In this document: positions 7,577 through 17,603 of the stretch, piece after piece
Layout of the letters: each line of letters begins with the position of its first letter
Position numbering within the stretch: the first letter of the stretch is position 1
Source of the DNA: Microvirga puerhi
GTDB lineage: Bacteria > Pseudomonadota > Alphaproteobacteria > Rhizobiales > Beijerinckiaceae
Length of the DNA stretch: 64,000 nucleotides
Assembly (NCBI RefSeq): GCF_020089865.1
Contig: NZ_JAIRBM010000007.1
Coordinates: 1-64,000, forward strand
Reading direction: 5' to 3'
The notes under the pieces: model-generated
What the model was told of the DNA's origin: nothing
The model's input: only the letters and a program-made list of their open reading frames with translations
The model's database searches: none
Position numbers and translations under genes: made by a program

Positions 7577-10336
7577 ATGCGAGTCCGCAGCACCATTGCA
7601 TTCTTGCTCGTGCCGATCGTTGCTATCACACCTGCGTTCGCGACGCCTGGAGTCACGACGACCAGCGTGAATTTTCGCTCGGGGCCTGGAACCAACTTTT
7701 CTTCTCTTCAGACCCTGGCCGCTGGAACTCCTGTCGATATCGGTGACTGTGAGTCTTCGGGCAGCTGGTGTGCCGTCACTGCAAAGGGGCGTAACGGCTT
7801 CATCAGCGGTCGCTATCTGAAGGAAAGCAAGGAGTCCGAAGGCTGGCCCCGCTCTTACGATGTCGGCAATGGCCGCATGGTTCTCTATCAGCCGCAGTTC
7901 ACCGAATGGATTGGCTTCAAGACAATCGAGGCATTGGTCGCCGCCGAGTATGTGAAGACGCCCAACGCCAATCCGGTATTCGGCGTGATCGGCGTCAAGG
8001 GTGCGACGTCCTATGATGAGGATGCCGGAGAAGTCGTGATCAGCGACATCACGGTCACCGAGTTGAATTTCTCTGGTCTTGGCCGGGACGACCTGACGGC
8101 GCTTGCCGTGGAGACGGGCAAGATCCTGCCGACCGGCCCGGTCACCGTATCCGAAGCGCGGGTGGCCGCGAGCCTCGCCGAGCAGAAGCGAATGACGGAT
8201 GTTACCGGGCTCAAGGCCGATCCGCCCCGGATCTTTGTGTCGACCGAACCGGCAATTCTCGTCCAGAGCGACGGCGAGCCTGCCTTTGCGCCCGTCAAGG
8301 GGAAGTCGGGCCTGTCCTTTGTAGTCAATACGAACTGGGATCTCTTCCGGAGCGACGAGAACAAGGCTCTCTATCTTCGCGATGACACGCACTGGCTGAC
8401 GGCCGGCGCGATGAGCGGGCCCTGGACGCCTGTCACTGAACTGCCCTCGCTGCTGAAAGACCTGCCCGATGACAGCAGTTGGGCCGACGCTCGGGCGGCG
8501 ATGTCACCAGAGCGCTATCCGGAAGGCAAAGTACCGAAGGTCACGACATCCGATGTGCCGTCCGAGCTTATCCTGTTCGATGGCAAGCCAGCTCTCCAAG
8601 ATGTTCCGAAGACTTCGCTTCAATGGGTCTCCAATACGGAATCTGACGTCTTCTTCCAAAAGCCCACGAAACAGTGGTACGTGTTGCTCTCGGGTCGCTG
8701 GTTCCGCGCGCCGGAACTCACTGGGCCATGGACGTTTGCTACGCCCGATCTGCCGACCGATTTCCAGAACATTCCTGAGGACGCACCGTATTACGCCGTG
8801 CGCGCGGCGGTGCCCGGCACGTCGGAGAGTGCAGAGGCACGTTTGAAAGCCAGCATTCCCACTACGGCTCGAGTCACGACGGGTTCGATCACGCCGACGA
8901 TCACTTATGCGGGCGACCCTCAATTTGCTCCCATCGAGGCCACCGATCTTGCTTATGCAACCAACACCACCGACACCGTGATCCGGGTGGGCGAGCGTTA
9001 CTTCCTGCTTCAGGATGGAGTCTGGTTCGTAGCGAGCAACCCAAATGGCCCGTGGGAACTCGCCCGCGAGGTGCCTGACGCCATCTATGGGATCCCGACG
9101 TCCTCGCCCGTTTACAACGCCACCTATGTGCGCGTGTACGACACCGAACCTGACGCTGTTTGGTACGGCTATACCATGGGCTACCTGTTCAGCTTCCTGG
9201 CATGGGGCACGTATGTCTATGGAACCGGTTGGTCCTACCCTGCCTATTGGTACAATTGGCCCGGTTACGCCAATCCGATCTACTATCCGCGGCCGGCCAC
9301 ATGGGGAATTGGCGCCTACTACAATCCGGTTCGCGGCGTCTATGGCCGCTATGGCTATGCCTACGGGCCATACCGGGGTATCGCAGGGGTAAGGACCTGG
9401 AATCCAGGTACCGGGACTTATGTTCGCGGCGGAGCCGCATGGGGCCCGCGCGGCACTGCCGGTTTTGTCGGAGCATATAATCCACGCACGGACAGCGCCG
9501 GGTATATCGCGGGTGGGCGCAATGTGTATGGCGCCTGGAAGTCCGCCGGGGTCAAGCGCGGATCAGAGTGGGCGCGAGCGACGGCTCGGTCCACGGCGGC
9601 CGGTGGCTCTGCTCTGCGCTGGAACACATCCAACGGTCAGGGCTTCATCCGCGAGGGGCGGCGTGGCGACATTTACGCGGGTCGGGACGGCAATGTTTAT
9701 CGCAATACCGGCGAGGGTTGGCAGCGTTTCGATGGCGGCTGGCAAAACGTCGCACGGCCGGAGCAAGGAGCGCTTCTCCAGCGCGGCGAGGGCCGAGAAG
9801 CGCTTTCTCCCGAGGCGCGCGATAGACTTCAGGAACGAGGCGGCGGCGAGGCGTTAAGAAACCTTGCGGGCGCTGGTGCCGCGGGTGCGGCAGGTGCTGC
9901 CCTCGGCCAGCGGTTGGCGACAGGTACGGATCAGAACGTCAGGGATCGCGCGGGGGCTGAAGCCGGTCGTCAGCGCGATGCGCAACGTGCAACGGCGCAA
10001 ACACGCCCATCCGCTTCGGCTCGCCAGCAGGCGACGCAACAACGCGCGACGCCGCGACAGGGGACGTCACAGCAACGCCCCGCCGCAAAGCCGCGTCCCT
10101 CGGCGCAGCGGCCAGACGCGGCGCAGCCCCTGCCTCAGAATCTGATGCGGGATGTGCAGACCCGCAATCTCGGAAACCAAAGGCAGATGGCAAGCCAACA
10201 ATTGTATCGGCCGCCGTCGGCACAGTTCTCTCGTGGGGCATCCTCTTTCTCCGCACAGCGGAGCTTCGCACCCCGGGGTGGGGGCGGATTCGGAGGCGGC
10301 CGTGGAGGTTTCGGAGGTCGCGGCGGCCGTCGTTAG
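7577..10336 (+). CDS. Large secreted protein with SH3 domain, three Trp-rich repeats and Gly/Arg-rich tail
   Basis: This protein of about 919 residues starts at the ATG at 7577, where GGAG lies 6 bases upstream and a clear signal peptide follows (MRVRSTIAFLLVPIVAITPA). Residues about 25-85 form a bacterial SH3 domain (VNFRSGPGTNFSSLQTL ... GFISGRYL). Three diverged repeats follow at residues about 248-300, 349-402 and 458-512, each with an N-T/N core, an aromatic strand, W-x-x-A and GPW. Next come a hydrophobic Tyr/Trp-rich segment (bases about 9160-9260), a Tyr-Gly-rich stretch, an Arg/Gln-rich low-complexity region, and a tail of RGG/FGG repeats. It is likely exported and cell-wall or surface associated. 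Biochemical function is unknown. Confidence 0.85.
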   Translation: MRVRSTIAFLLVPIVAITPAFATPGVTTTSVNFRSGPGTNFSSLQTLAAGTPVDIGDCESSGSWCAVTAKGRNGFISGRYLKESKESEGWPRSYDVGNGRMVLYQPQFTEWIGFKTIEALVAAEYVKTPNANPVFGVIGVKGATSYDEDAGEVVISDITVTELNFSGLGRDDLTALAVETGKILPTGPVTVSEARVAASLAEQKRMTDVTGLKADPPRIFVSTEPAILVQSDGEPAFAPVKGKSGLSFVVNTNWDLFRSDENKALYLRDDTHWLTAGAMSGPWTPVTELPSLLKDLPDDSSWADARAAMSPERYPEGKVPKVTTSDVPSELILFDGKPALQDVPKTSLQWVSNTESDVFFQKPTKQWYVLLSGRWFRAPELTGPWTFATPDLPTDFQNIPEDAPYYAVRAAVPGTSESAEARLKASIPTTARVTTGSITPTITYAGDPQFAPIEATDLAYATNTTDTVIRVGERYFLLQDGVWFVASNPNGPWELAREVPDAIYGIPTSSPVYNATYVRVYDTEPDAVWYGYTMGYLFSFLAWGTYVYGTGWSYPAYWYNWPGYANPIYYPRPATWGIGAYYNPVRGVYGRYGYAYGPYRGIAGVRTWNPGTGTYVRGGAAWGPRGTAGFVGAYNPRTDSAGYIAGGRNVYGAWKSAGVKRGSEWARATARSTAAGGSALRWNTSNGQGFIREGRRGDIYAGRDGNVYRNTGEGWQRFDGGWQNVARPEQGALLQRGEGREALSPEARDRLQERGGGEALRNLAGAGAAGAAGAALGQRLATGTDQNVRDRAGAEAGRQRDAQRATAQTRPSASARQQATQQRATPRQGTSQQRPAAKPRPSAQRPDAAQPLPQNLMRDVQTRNLGNQRQMASQQLYRPPSAQFSRGASSFSAQRSFAPRGGGGFGGGRGGFGGRGGRR

Positions 10337-10478
10337 ACCCATGCACGACGATGGCTTTATGCTGCAACGGCAAGCGGCGGGCGTCCGATGTCGCCGATGT
10401 TGATGGAAGCGCGCCGGAAGGCCACGGAACTCCGACATATTGACTCATGAGGGAAACATAGCGTCGAGAGGCCTTTCC

Positions 10479-10844
10479 ATGCATCCTGCTCTGATCCGAT
10501 CAATCCTTGCGATTGCGCTGAGCTCAGCTGGCGGTTGGGCGATCGCGCAGCAACGGCAGTTCGACGGCCATTGGAATGTGGAAGCCACGCCGGAGAAAGG
10601 CGTCTGCAGTAGGGTTCATCATTACGCCGTCGTGATCGAAAACGGGGCCGTGCGCAAAGGCGCTCCAAGCAGAGCTAATATCACGGGCGGACTGGAGCCC
10701 GGTGGACGTCTACAGGGGAGCGTCCAGCGCAATAGGACACGGGTTGACGTAACGGGCAGGTTGAGCGGGCAATCTGGGTCTGGCGACTGGGCCGCCGTTG
10801 GAAGAGTGAATTGCTCAGGGCGATGGCGTGCCGAGAGACGCTAG
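10479..10844 (+). CDS. Small secreted protein of unknown function
   Basis: This protein of about 121 residues starts at the ATG at 10479, preceded by a GAGAGG ribosome site. A signal peptide runs to about residue 24 (ending AIAQQ). The mature part begins with FDGHWNVE and has two Cys (in GVCSR and VNCSG) that could form a disulfide. The FDGxW...V...C...Y layout resembles small periplasmic domains often found in this group of bacteria, but I cannot name a family. An upstream in-frame ATG at 10440 would bury the signal peptide, so it is rejected. Confidence 0.7.
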   Translation: MHPALIRSILAIALSSAGGWAIAQQRQFDGHWNVEATPEKGVCSRVHHYAVVIENGAVRKGAPSRANITGGLEPGGRLQGSVQRNRTRVDVTGRLSGQSGSGDWAAVGRVNCSGRWRAERR

Positions 10845-10996
10845 AGCATTATTGGCGTAAAGACTGGGCCTCATTTCCACACGACGGGCGAGGTTCGACC
10901 GGCGCTTCGCTCAAGAAATCAGCACTGCAGCTCGCCTGCATCCAGACGCAAAACTGATGTTCGCTTGACGGACCGAAACCTAGGAAACTTCTTGGG

Positions 10997-11020
10997 TTGT
11001 GCTGGCAGATGCCAGCACAA
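10997..11020. terminator. Hairpin between convergent small secreted protein and porin genes
   Basis: Arms of 11 bases (TTGTGCTGGCA at 10997-11007 and its complement at 11010-11020) are almost directly palindromic. It lies 4 bases beyond the porin stop codon, so it is most likely the porin terminator and could also stop transcription from the plus strand. Confidence 0.6.
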
Positions 11021-11024
11021 GTGT

Positions 11025-12497
11025 TCAGAAATCGCGCTGGACGCGCAGGCGGCCTTCCCAGAAGTCGCCGAAGCTGCTTGCCTTATAAAAGCCGGTGGCA
11101 TTGCCAGCCGCGTCGGTCAGTGAAACCGGTACGCGCCCGCGCGGATCAACGCGTGTATAAAGCACCTCGGCGCCGAGATGGAGACCGGTCACCGGCGTCC
11201 AGATCGTGTTGGTGCCGATGCGATACTCATTGAAGTCGACGATACCGGTCACGGTGCCAGCGGTGCCCGTAGCGAGGGTCGCGGTTGTTACGGGTATCAC
11301 GAACTGGGCGCTGCCCGGGGCATCGAAACGCATCCATGAGCCGAACACGTTCGTCTGCCAAGCCGAAGTCCAGTTGTGACTGATGCCGCCCGCAATGCTA
11401 TAGGCCCTGTTGGTCTTGAACTTACCCGTATAAGGGTCGACGAAGGCATCTGTGAAAGGCAGAGAAAAAGGTCCGGCCGAGATAGAACCGTTCCCGGGCG
11501 CGGGTGGACCGATGGGGCCTGCCTGACCTGCATTGAGGAAGCCTACGGCCCCATCCGTATAGGTCATCGAGATCCAGGCATTGTCGCCCGCGCCGAGGAA
11601 CGGCAGATTGGCGTAGGCATCAAAGGCAAACGCAAAACCGTAATCCGTACCTGCATATGTCGGATTCGGCAGGCCGGTTATCGGGTTGATTACGGGAACC
11701 GTCACGCCGCCGGATGTCGTGACTCCAGCGAAGACATCGCGGATCTGATGCAGTGCGCCGGAAAGCTGTACGCCGCCCCAGGGCTGTTCGTAGCGCACGT
11801 TCCCGACGATGTTCGGCATGCGCTGACCGCCATACGTGAATGGAATCGGCGCAAAAACAGGCGTCGTTGCACCGGAGCCGAACAGCGGGAACGCTAATGT
11901 GTTATTGACGCGCCGCTCGAGGCTATCCTCGATCGATAACGTCGCGGAGAGACCATTTCCGAAAGAATAGGTATAGGCCAGCAGATCCACATCGGCGTTT
12001 GTGGGGTCGTCGAAGCGAAGATCGCCGAAGTTCGGTACTGGCAGGTTCGGATTAGTAAAGAACGACACCACGCGACCGGCAGTGAGGCCGCCGAACTGGA
12101 CGTAGGCCTCCTGGATCTTCGGATTGGTCGTAACTTGCCCGGTATTTGTGAAGACGCCCGAGTTGCGATCGATCTCATAGCGAATATACGCACGCACCAT
12201 GCCGTATGCTGTCATCGTCCGATAGTCGAGGTTCACGCGGCCGCGGGCGCGGAATCCGTCGATATCCTGAGCACGGGCAAATGGTTCGACGTAGCGATAG
12301 TCGGCACGAGCACGGGCTGAGATCCGTAAGCAGCCTTCCGTACCAGGAACGTAGAAGAAGCCCTCGCCGTAAGTTGTACAGACCCGAACGTACTCGACAG
12401 GAGCTGTGGCTTTGGCCGGAAGGTCGGCAGCCTGGGCGGTACAAGCCGCTATAAGTCCTGCAACAGAACCGCACACCAGAATTCGGATAGGCGCCAT
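11025..12497 (-). CDS. Alphaproteobacterial porin (Porin_2 family)
   Basis: This protein of about 490 residues starts at the ATG at 12497. A signal peptide ends ACTAQAA and is followed by the family's typical mature N-terminus, ADLPAKA ... EYVRVCTTYGEGFFYVPGT, with the paired Cys (VC and CLRI). Repeated amphipathic strands and the C-terminal RLRVQRDF, ending in Phe, fit an outer-membrane barrel of the Omp2b type. It forms a general diffusion channel. The longer frame up to 12599 has no signal peptide at its start and is not used. Confidence 0.92.
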   Translation of the reverse strand: MAPIRILVCGSVAGLIAACTAQAADLPAKATAPVEYVRVCTTYGEGFFYVPGTEGCLRISARARADYRYVEPFARAQDIDGFRARGRVNLDYRTMTAYGMVRAYIRYEIDRNSGVFTNTGQVTTNPKIQEAYVQFGGLTAGRVVSFFTNPNLPVPNFGDLRFDDPTNADVDLLAYTYSFGNGLSATLSIEDSLERRVNNTLAFPLFGSGATTPVFAPIPFTYGGQRMPNIVGNVRYEQPWGGVQLSGALHQIRDVFAGVTTSGGVTVPVINPITGLPNPTYAGTDYGFAFAFDAYANLPFLGAGDNAWISMTYTDGAVGFLNAGQAGPIGPPAPGNGSISAGPFSLPFTDAFVDPYTGKFKTNRAYSIAGGISHNWTSAWQTNVFGSWMRFDAPGSAQFVIPVTTATLATGTAGTVTGIVDFNEYRIGTNTIWTPVTGLHLGAEVLYTRVDPRGRVPVSLTDAAGNATGFYKASSFGDFWEGRLRVQRDF

Positions 12498-12655
12498 GCA
12501 ATACGCTCCGAGATCAAGGCCACGCTTGTCATGTTGAATACTTAGGCTGATGGGCTGAGAACCGTCAAGCAGGCACCTTGATCCCCCCGCCGCGGCCAAG
12601 CGGATCCCATTTGTTGTTGCTTCTTTGCACCACTCGCCTCGGCCTGGCTATGAGA

Positions 12656-14224
12656 TCAACTTAGGAGAACTTGAACGGCGATGATCTTGATGACCGTCAT
12701 ACTTGGGAAACAAATCGCATAGCCGATATCGGTTCTCTCTGTCGGAGCGAGGCGTCCTGCAGCGGCGACGATGGCGGGATTGCCGGTCGATCCGGCACAG
12801 ACGCCCAGCAGCTCGTCGAAGGGGATGCGCATCAGATATCCACCAACCAGGACGACGAGGACCAGCGTCAGCAGCACTGCAGCCCCACCGATAAGAATCT
12901 GGATGCCGTTTGACGCCACCGTCTGCACGAAGGGGCTACCTGCCCCGATGGCGACCGTGCCGATAAAGACAGACAGGCCAAGATTTCTGACCACGAGGTT
13001 CGCGACAACTGGCATTCTCCAGCCAATTGGTCCGGTACGGCCCAGCCAGCCAAGAATGAGCGCCATGACGAGAGGTCCGCCTGCGACGCCTAGGCTGAAA
13101 GTGGTGCCGCCGGGCAGGGGGACCGGGACCATGCCAAGCAGGAGGCCAAGCGCAATTCCCACCCCGATCGAGACGAAGGACAATTCAGCATTGCCCTTGA
13201 TGCTATCGCCAAAGTAGCGCTGAACCTCCGCCTTCTTGTCGGTAGGGACGGCAGCCACGAGCAGATCGCCGAATTCGATGATCAGATCGGGTGTCGCAAT
13301 GAGCTCCAAATCCCCGCGGCGTATATGCGAAATCACGACCGGAAAGTCGGGAAGGGGTACGTCTCGCAAGGGCCGGCCGACAAAGGTCGGCTTCGAAACG
13401 TAAACCCGCACGACGTCGTAATTGGCTCGATCTCGACTGATGCGCCCCGGATCCTCCCGGCCCATCGATGCCTTTGCCTGTTCGATGCTTGCCGGGCTGC
13501 CGACAAGCAGGAGGCCGTCGCCCTCGTGCAGCCTTGTCCCTGGCACAGGTGGTGCATTGGCATGATGTTGCCGGACGGCGACGACCTTGACGTCGCTCGG
13601 TAATAGGACGGTCATTTCTTCGAGGGTTCGATCCTGGCATTTGGCATCGAGCGTCAGTTCTGCAACTCTGACATTCTGAGCAGGTGGCGCAAACTTGGGT
13701 TTGACCAGAGCAGCCATCATTGTCATCAGTATGATTGGACCGACTACGCCGAACGGATACGACACGGAATACCCGATGGTCGGTTCCTGGTTGCCCGCTG
13801 CCGCAAGGGCAGCTTGCAATGTCGGCGTGCTGGTCCCCGAACCGGCGAACAGGCCGGCAGCCGTTGCAAGGGAAATGCCGAGGGGCTTGGCGACGAGGAG
13901 AGAGACGCCAAGCGAGCAGATGACCGCTGCAGCTGCGAGGGCAATGTATTTCAATCCCGGTCCGCGCAGACTTGCAAAAAATTGCGGTCCGTATTGAATG
14001 CCTACGCCATAAACGAACATGACTAGGCCGAGAGTGCCGACGAGGCCGGGAGGCGCAGCCTTCGGAGCAATGGCTCCGATGAGCAGGCCGCTGAACAACA
14101 CCGCGCCGGCGCCGAACGAAACGCCTGCGAACGAAATCTGACCAATTGCATAACCGACTGCAATTGACAGGAACAGGGCCAGCAATGGCGACGACTCGAG
14201 CAAGGTCCGAACGATATCGATCAT
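12656..14224 (-). CDS. AspT/YidE-type putative transporter (aspartate:alanine exchanger family)
   Basis: This protein of about 522 residues has the AAEx layout: about five N-terminal membrane segments (FLSIAVGYAIGQI, LGLVMFVYGVGIQYG), two central TrkA-C (RCK_C) domains (around LTLDAKCQDRTLEEMTVL and VRVYVSKPTFVGRPL), then C-terminal membrane segments. The conserved FAGSGTSTPTLQAAL and VCAGSTGNPAI loops are the family's symmetry-related motifs. AGGA lies 7 bases before the ATG at 14224; the ATG at 14230 sits too close to it. The gene follows the pyruvate formate-lyase activase gene with only a few bases between, so it probably exchanges an organic or amino acid linked to that fermentation. Substrate is unknown. 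Confidence 0.85.
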   Translation of the reverse strand: MIDIVRTLLESSPLLALFLSIAVGYAIGQISFAGVSFGAGAVLFSGLLIGAIAPKAAPPGLVGTLGLVMFVYGVGIQYGPQFFASLRGPGLKYIALAAAAVICSLGVSLLVAKPLGISLATAAGLFAGSGTSTPTLQAALAAAGNQEPTIGYSVSYPFGVVGPIILMTMMAALVKPKFAPPAQNVRVAELTLDAKCQDRTLEEMTVLLPSDVKVVAVRQHHANAPPVPGTRLHEGDGLLLVGSPASIEQAKASMGREDPGRISRDRANYDVVRVYVSKPTFVGRPLRDVPLPDFPVVISHIRRGDLELIATPDLIIEFGDLLVAAVPTDKKAEVQRYFGDSIKGNAELSFVSIGVGIALGLLLGMVPVPLPGGTTFSLGVAGGPLVMALILGWLGRTGPIGWRMPVVANLVVRNLGLSVFIGTVAIGAGSPFVQTVASNGIQILIGGAAVLLTLVLVVLVGGYLMRIPFDELLGVCAGSTGNPAIVAAAGRLAPTERTDIGYAICFPSMTVIKIIAVQVLLS

Positions 14225-14233
14225 CGCCATTTC

Positions 14234-15055
14234 CTATCTTGCGCGGCAGCCGGCATCACGAAATTGCCCTATGACCCGCGCAACCAAATCCGGTGACGGT
14301 GTTGGAGTATCCAAAAGCTCGTATTGGAGGCCCATGGTCTTCCACTTGAAGACGCCCATCTGATGGAAGGGAAGGACCTCGACCCACTCGACGTTGCTCA
14401 TCGGGGCAACGAACCGGGCAATGCCTTCGATATTGGCCGGATCATCGGTAAGGCCCGGCACCAACACGAAGCGGACCCATACCGGCTTTCCAAGGGCAGC
14501 CAGGCGCTCAGCGAACCGAAGCGTCGGCTTGACATCCTGACCTGTCGTACGGCGATAGGTGGCCGGATCCCAGGATTTGATGTCGAGCAGGACGAGGTCC
14601 ACATTGCGAAGATAGTCGTCGTCGGCTCTGGCCCCGAGGAAGCCCGAGGTGTCCAGCGCAGTGTGGAGGCCCATTCCTTTCGCGGACGCAAATAGGCGCT
14701 GTGTGAAGTGCAGTTGGACCAACGGCTCGCCGCCCGATATCGTCAATCCGCCTCCCATGGCGCGCAATGGCGCCGCATAGGAGGCCAGCGCGCGCTCCGC
14801 ACGCTCGAAGGGGACGCTTGTGCCGTCTTTGAGATGCCATGTGTCGGGGTTGTGGCAATAGAGGCATCGCAGCAGGCAGCCGCTCATGAACACCGTGACG
14901 CGGATTCCGGGCCCATCCACGGTGGAACCGGTTTCGTAGGAGTGGATCCAGCCGAAGTCGCCCTTTTGATCGTTGAATTCGGCCGTCTCCGGAGCGTCCG
15001 GCGATTGAGCCAGACGCAAATCGTATCGGCTGTGTGCCCAGGGCTCATCGGCCAT
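14234..15055 (-). CDS. pflA: Pyruvate formate-lyase activating enzyme (radical SAM)
   Basis: This 273-residue enzyme carries the radical-SAM cluster motif CLLRCLYC (C-x3-C-x2-C) within VFMSGCLLRCLYCHNPDTW, and the SAM-contact GGGLTISGGEPLVQ. It installs the glycyl radical on PflB using S-adenosylmethionine and a [4Fe-4S] cluster. An N-terminal extension of about 30 residues precedes the usual start (GWIHSYETGSTVDGPGIRV). It begins 4 bases after pflB and is tightly coupled to the transporter gene after it. The activity would be useful only under low oxygen. Confidence 0.95.
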   Translation of the reverse strand: MADEPWAHSRYDLRLAQSPDAPETAEFNDQKGDFGWIHSYETGSTVDGPGIRVTVFMSGCLLRCLYCHNPDTWHLKDGTSVPFERAERALASYAAPLRAMGGGLTISGGEPLVQLHFTQRLFASAKGMGLHTALDTSGFLGARADDDYLRNVDLVLLDIKSWDPATYRRTTGQDVKPTLRFAERLAALGKPVWVRFVLVPGLTDDPANIEGIARFVAPMSNVEWVEVLPFHQMGVFKWKTMGLQYELLDTPTPSPDLVARVIGQFRDAGCRAR

Positions 15056-15059
15056 GACG

Positions 15060-17408
15060 TTAAGCCTCGCCGTGGAAAGTCCGGCTGATCACATCCATCT
15101 GCTGCTCCCGCGTGAGGCGAACGAAATTGACCGCATAGCCCGAGACGCGGATCGTCAACTGAGGGTACTTGTCCGGATTCTCCATCGCGTCGAGCAATGT
15201 GTCGCGATTGAGAACGTTGAGGTTCATGTGGAACCCGCCTTGGCCGCAATAAGTGTCGAGGACCTTCACGGCCTGTCCGATCTTTTCACTCTGGTCCAAG
15301 CGGTTGAAGCTTGGCGTCACCGAGACTGTGTAGCTGATGCCGTCCTGTGCATCGGCATAGGGCAGCTTCGCGACGGACAAGCAGGACGCCAGCCATCCGT
15401 GGCTGTCTCGGCCGTGCATCGGATTGGCGCCGGGAGCAAAAGGCTCGCCGGCCTTGCGTCCGTCCGGGGTATTGCCCGTATTCTTGCCGTAGACCACATT
15501 GCTCGTGATCGTTAGCACCGACTGTGTGTGGACCGCATTGCGATAAGTCGGGTGCTTGCGGATCTTCTTCATGAAGGTGGAGACGAGGTCGGCGGCGATG
15601 CTGTCGACCCGGTCGTCGTTGTTGCCGTACTTCGGAAAATCGCCCTCAATTTCGTATGCGACGACCAACCCGTCATCGCGACGAACGGGTTTGACCTTCG
15701 CATACTTGATCGCGGATAAACTGTCCGCCACGACTGAGAGACCGGCAATTCCGAATGCCATCGTCCGCAGGATCTGCTGGTCATGGAGCGCCATTTCGAG
15801 GCGTTCATAGTAATACTTGTCGTGCATGTAATGGATGCAGTTCATGGAATGAACGTATGTTCGCGCCAGCCACTCCATCATCCCGTCGAACTTTTCCATC
15901 ACGTCGTCGTAGTCGAGGACGTCGCCGGCGACCGGCGAGGATGCCGGGCCGATCTGATCGCCGCTGACCTCGTCCCGGCCGCCGTTGATGGCGTATAGAA
16001 GGCACTTGCCGAGGTTCACCCGCGCTCCGAAGAACTGCATCTGCCCGCCGATGCGCATCGCCGATACGCAACAGGCAATCCCGTAATCGTCGCCCCAATA
16101 GGGCCGCATCAGGTCGTCGTTCTCGTACTGAATGGATGACGTTTCAGCCGAAACCTTGATACAGTACCGCTTGAAGGCGTCGGGAAGCTGCTTGGACCAG
16201 AGCACTGTTATGTTCGGCTCCGGGGCAGGGCCGAGATTCGTGAGCGTGTGCAACGTCCGGAAGCTGGTCCGCGTCACAAGTGCGCGACCGTTGAGATCCA
16301 TGCCGCCTACGCATTCCGTCGCCCAATAGGGGTCACCTGAGAACAGTGCGTCATATTCCGGCGTCCGCAGGAAGCGCACGATACGAAGTTTCTGAACGAG
16401 TTGATCGATGAGTTCCTGTGCACCAGCCTCATCGAGGGTGCCACTCTTGAGATCTCGCTCGATATAGATATCCAGGAAGGAGGAGATGCGGCCGATCGAC
16501 ATGGCGGCCCCGTTCGCTTCCTTGACCGCGCCGAGATAGCCGAAATATGTCCACTGCACCGCCTCGCGCGCATTCGTGGCCGGCCGTGTGATGTCGCAAC
16601 CGTAATTCTTGGCCATCGTGGCCAGGTCGGCCAGAGCGCGCATCTGCTCCGCAAGTTCCTCGCGCTCCCGGATGACATCATCGGTCGGCCACTTCGCGTC
16701 GAGCAGCGCCCTGTCGGCACGCTTGGCCGCCAGCAATCGATCCGTTCCGTAAAGGGCGACACGACGGTAGTCGCCGATGATGCGACCCCGCCCATAGGCG
16801 TCGGGCAACCCGGTAATGATGTGGCTGCGCCGGCACGCCATGATTTCGGGCGTATAGGCGTCGAAGACGCCGTCATTGTGGGTCTTCCGGTATTTTGTAA
16901 AGATTTCATGCACGATGGGGTCCGGTTCGATGCCGGCCGCCTTTAAGCCGGATTCGACCATGCGCAGGCCGCCATAGGGCATGATGGCGCGGCGAAATGG
17001 TACGTCGGTCTGCAAACCAACGATCAATTCGTTGTCCCGATCGATGTATCCTGGCTTATGGGCGGTCAGCGACGACGGTGTCTTGGCATCGACATCCAGA
17101 ACACCCTTGCGAATTTCCTCTTTGAAATAGGGCTGTAGCTTTTCCCAGACAGCCTTCGTCCGCGCACTGGGGGCAGCCAGAAATCCCTCGTCGCCCTCAT
17201 AGGACGTCACGTTGCGTTGTATGAAGTCGCGGACGTCGATCACATGCTGCCATCGCCCGGGAACGAAGCCCGACCATTCGCTGGCGGAGCCGTTGTCTGC
17301 GACATCCGGTGACGACGTCACGGCCGAAGGGGCTTTGGCCTGATGAACTGCTTTCACCTGGTCCGGAGAACCTGTGGGCGTCTGAGCGTCTAGGCCTTCC
17401 TGTGACAT
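15060..17408 (-). CDS. pflB: Formate C-acetyltransferase (pyruvate formate-lyase)
   Basis: This 782-residue enzyme converts pyruvate and CoA to acetyl-CoA and formate. The paired active-site cysteines are visible in [14 protein letters not shown], and the C-terminal glycyl-radical loop is [17 protein letters not shown]. An N-terminal extension of about 40 low-complexity residues precedes the normal start of homology ([19 protein letters not shown]). A GGGAG ribosome site lies upstream of the ATG. It heads a tight pflB-pflA-exchanger unit and lies 195 bases after an L-serine dehydratase gene that could feed it pyruvate. The enzyme is oxygen sensitive, so the host probably meets microaerobic or anoxic conditions. 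Confidence 0.95.
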   Translation of the reverse strand: MSQEGLDAQTPTGSPDQVKAVHQAKAPSAVTSSPDVADNGSASEWSGFVPGRWQHVIDVRDFIQRNVTSYEGDEGFLAAPSARTKAVWEKLQPYFKEEIRKGVLDVDAKTPSSLTAHKPGYIDRDNELIVGLQTDVPFRRAIMPYGGLRMVESGLKAAGIEPDPIVHEIFTKYRKTHNDGVFDAYTPEIMACRRSHIITGLPDAYGRGRIIGDYRRVALYGTDRLLAAKRADRALLDAKWPTDDVIREREELAEQMRALADLATMAKNYGCDITRPATNAREAVQWTYFGYLGAVKEANGAAMSIGRISSFLDIYIERDLKSGTLDEAGAQELIDQLVQKLRIVRFLRTPEYDALFSGDPYWATECVGGMDLNGRALVTRTSFRTLHTLTNLGPAPEPNITVLWSKQLPDAFKRYCIKVSAETSSIQYENDDLMRPYWGDDYGIACCVSAMRIGGQMQFFGARVNLGKCLLYAINGGRDEVSGDQIGPASSPVAGDVLDYDDVMEKFDGMMEWLARTYVHSMNCIHYMHDKYYYERLEMALHDQQILRTMAFGIAGLSVVADSLSAIKYAKVKPVRRDDGLVVAYEIEGDFPKYGNNDDRVDSIAADLVSTFMKKIRKHPTYRNAVHTQSVLTITSNVVYGKNTGNTPDGRKAGEPFAPGANPMHGRDSHGWLASCLSVAKLPYADAQDGISYTVSVTPSFNRLDQSEKIGQAVKVLDTYCGQGGFHMNLNVLNRDTLLDAMENPDKYPQLTIRVSGYAVNFVRLTREQQMDVISRTFHGEA

Positions 17409-17565
17409 GGTGGCTTTCTCCCTGCGAAGACTTTGGGTTGCCCATTCGTTGCCTCGCTAGCCATCGGCATGCGGCCCAGCGGGCGTAGATATGCCGAAGG
17501 GGCGGGCGCAGTCGCCTCTTCGGTGCCTTAGTCCAGTCGTGAACGAGCATCGCAACCGAGCAAAA

Positions 17566-17592
17566 TGTGCGGAGTGCGCTGCTCTCCGCACA
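17566..17592 (-). terminator. Hairpin between the serine dehydratase and pflB genes
   Basis: Perfect 9-base arms (17566-17574 with 17584-17592) enclose a 9-base loop. On the minus strand the hairpin is followed by TTTTG. It lies 11 bases after the serine dehydratase stop, so it may end or attenuate that transcript before pflB. Confidence 0.5.
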
Positions 17593-17603
17593 GTCTCAGT
17601 GAA

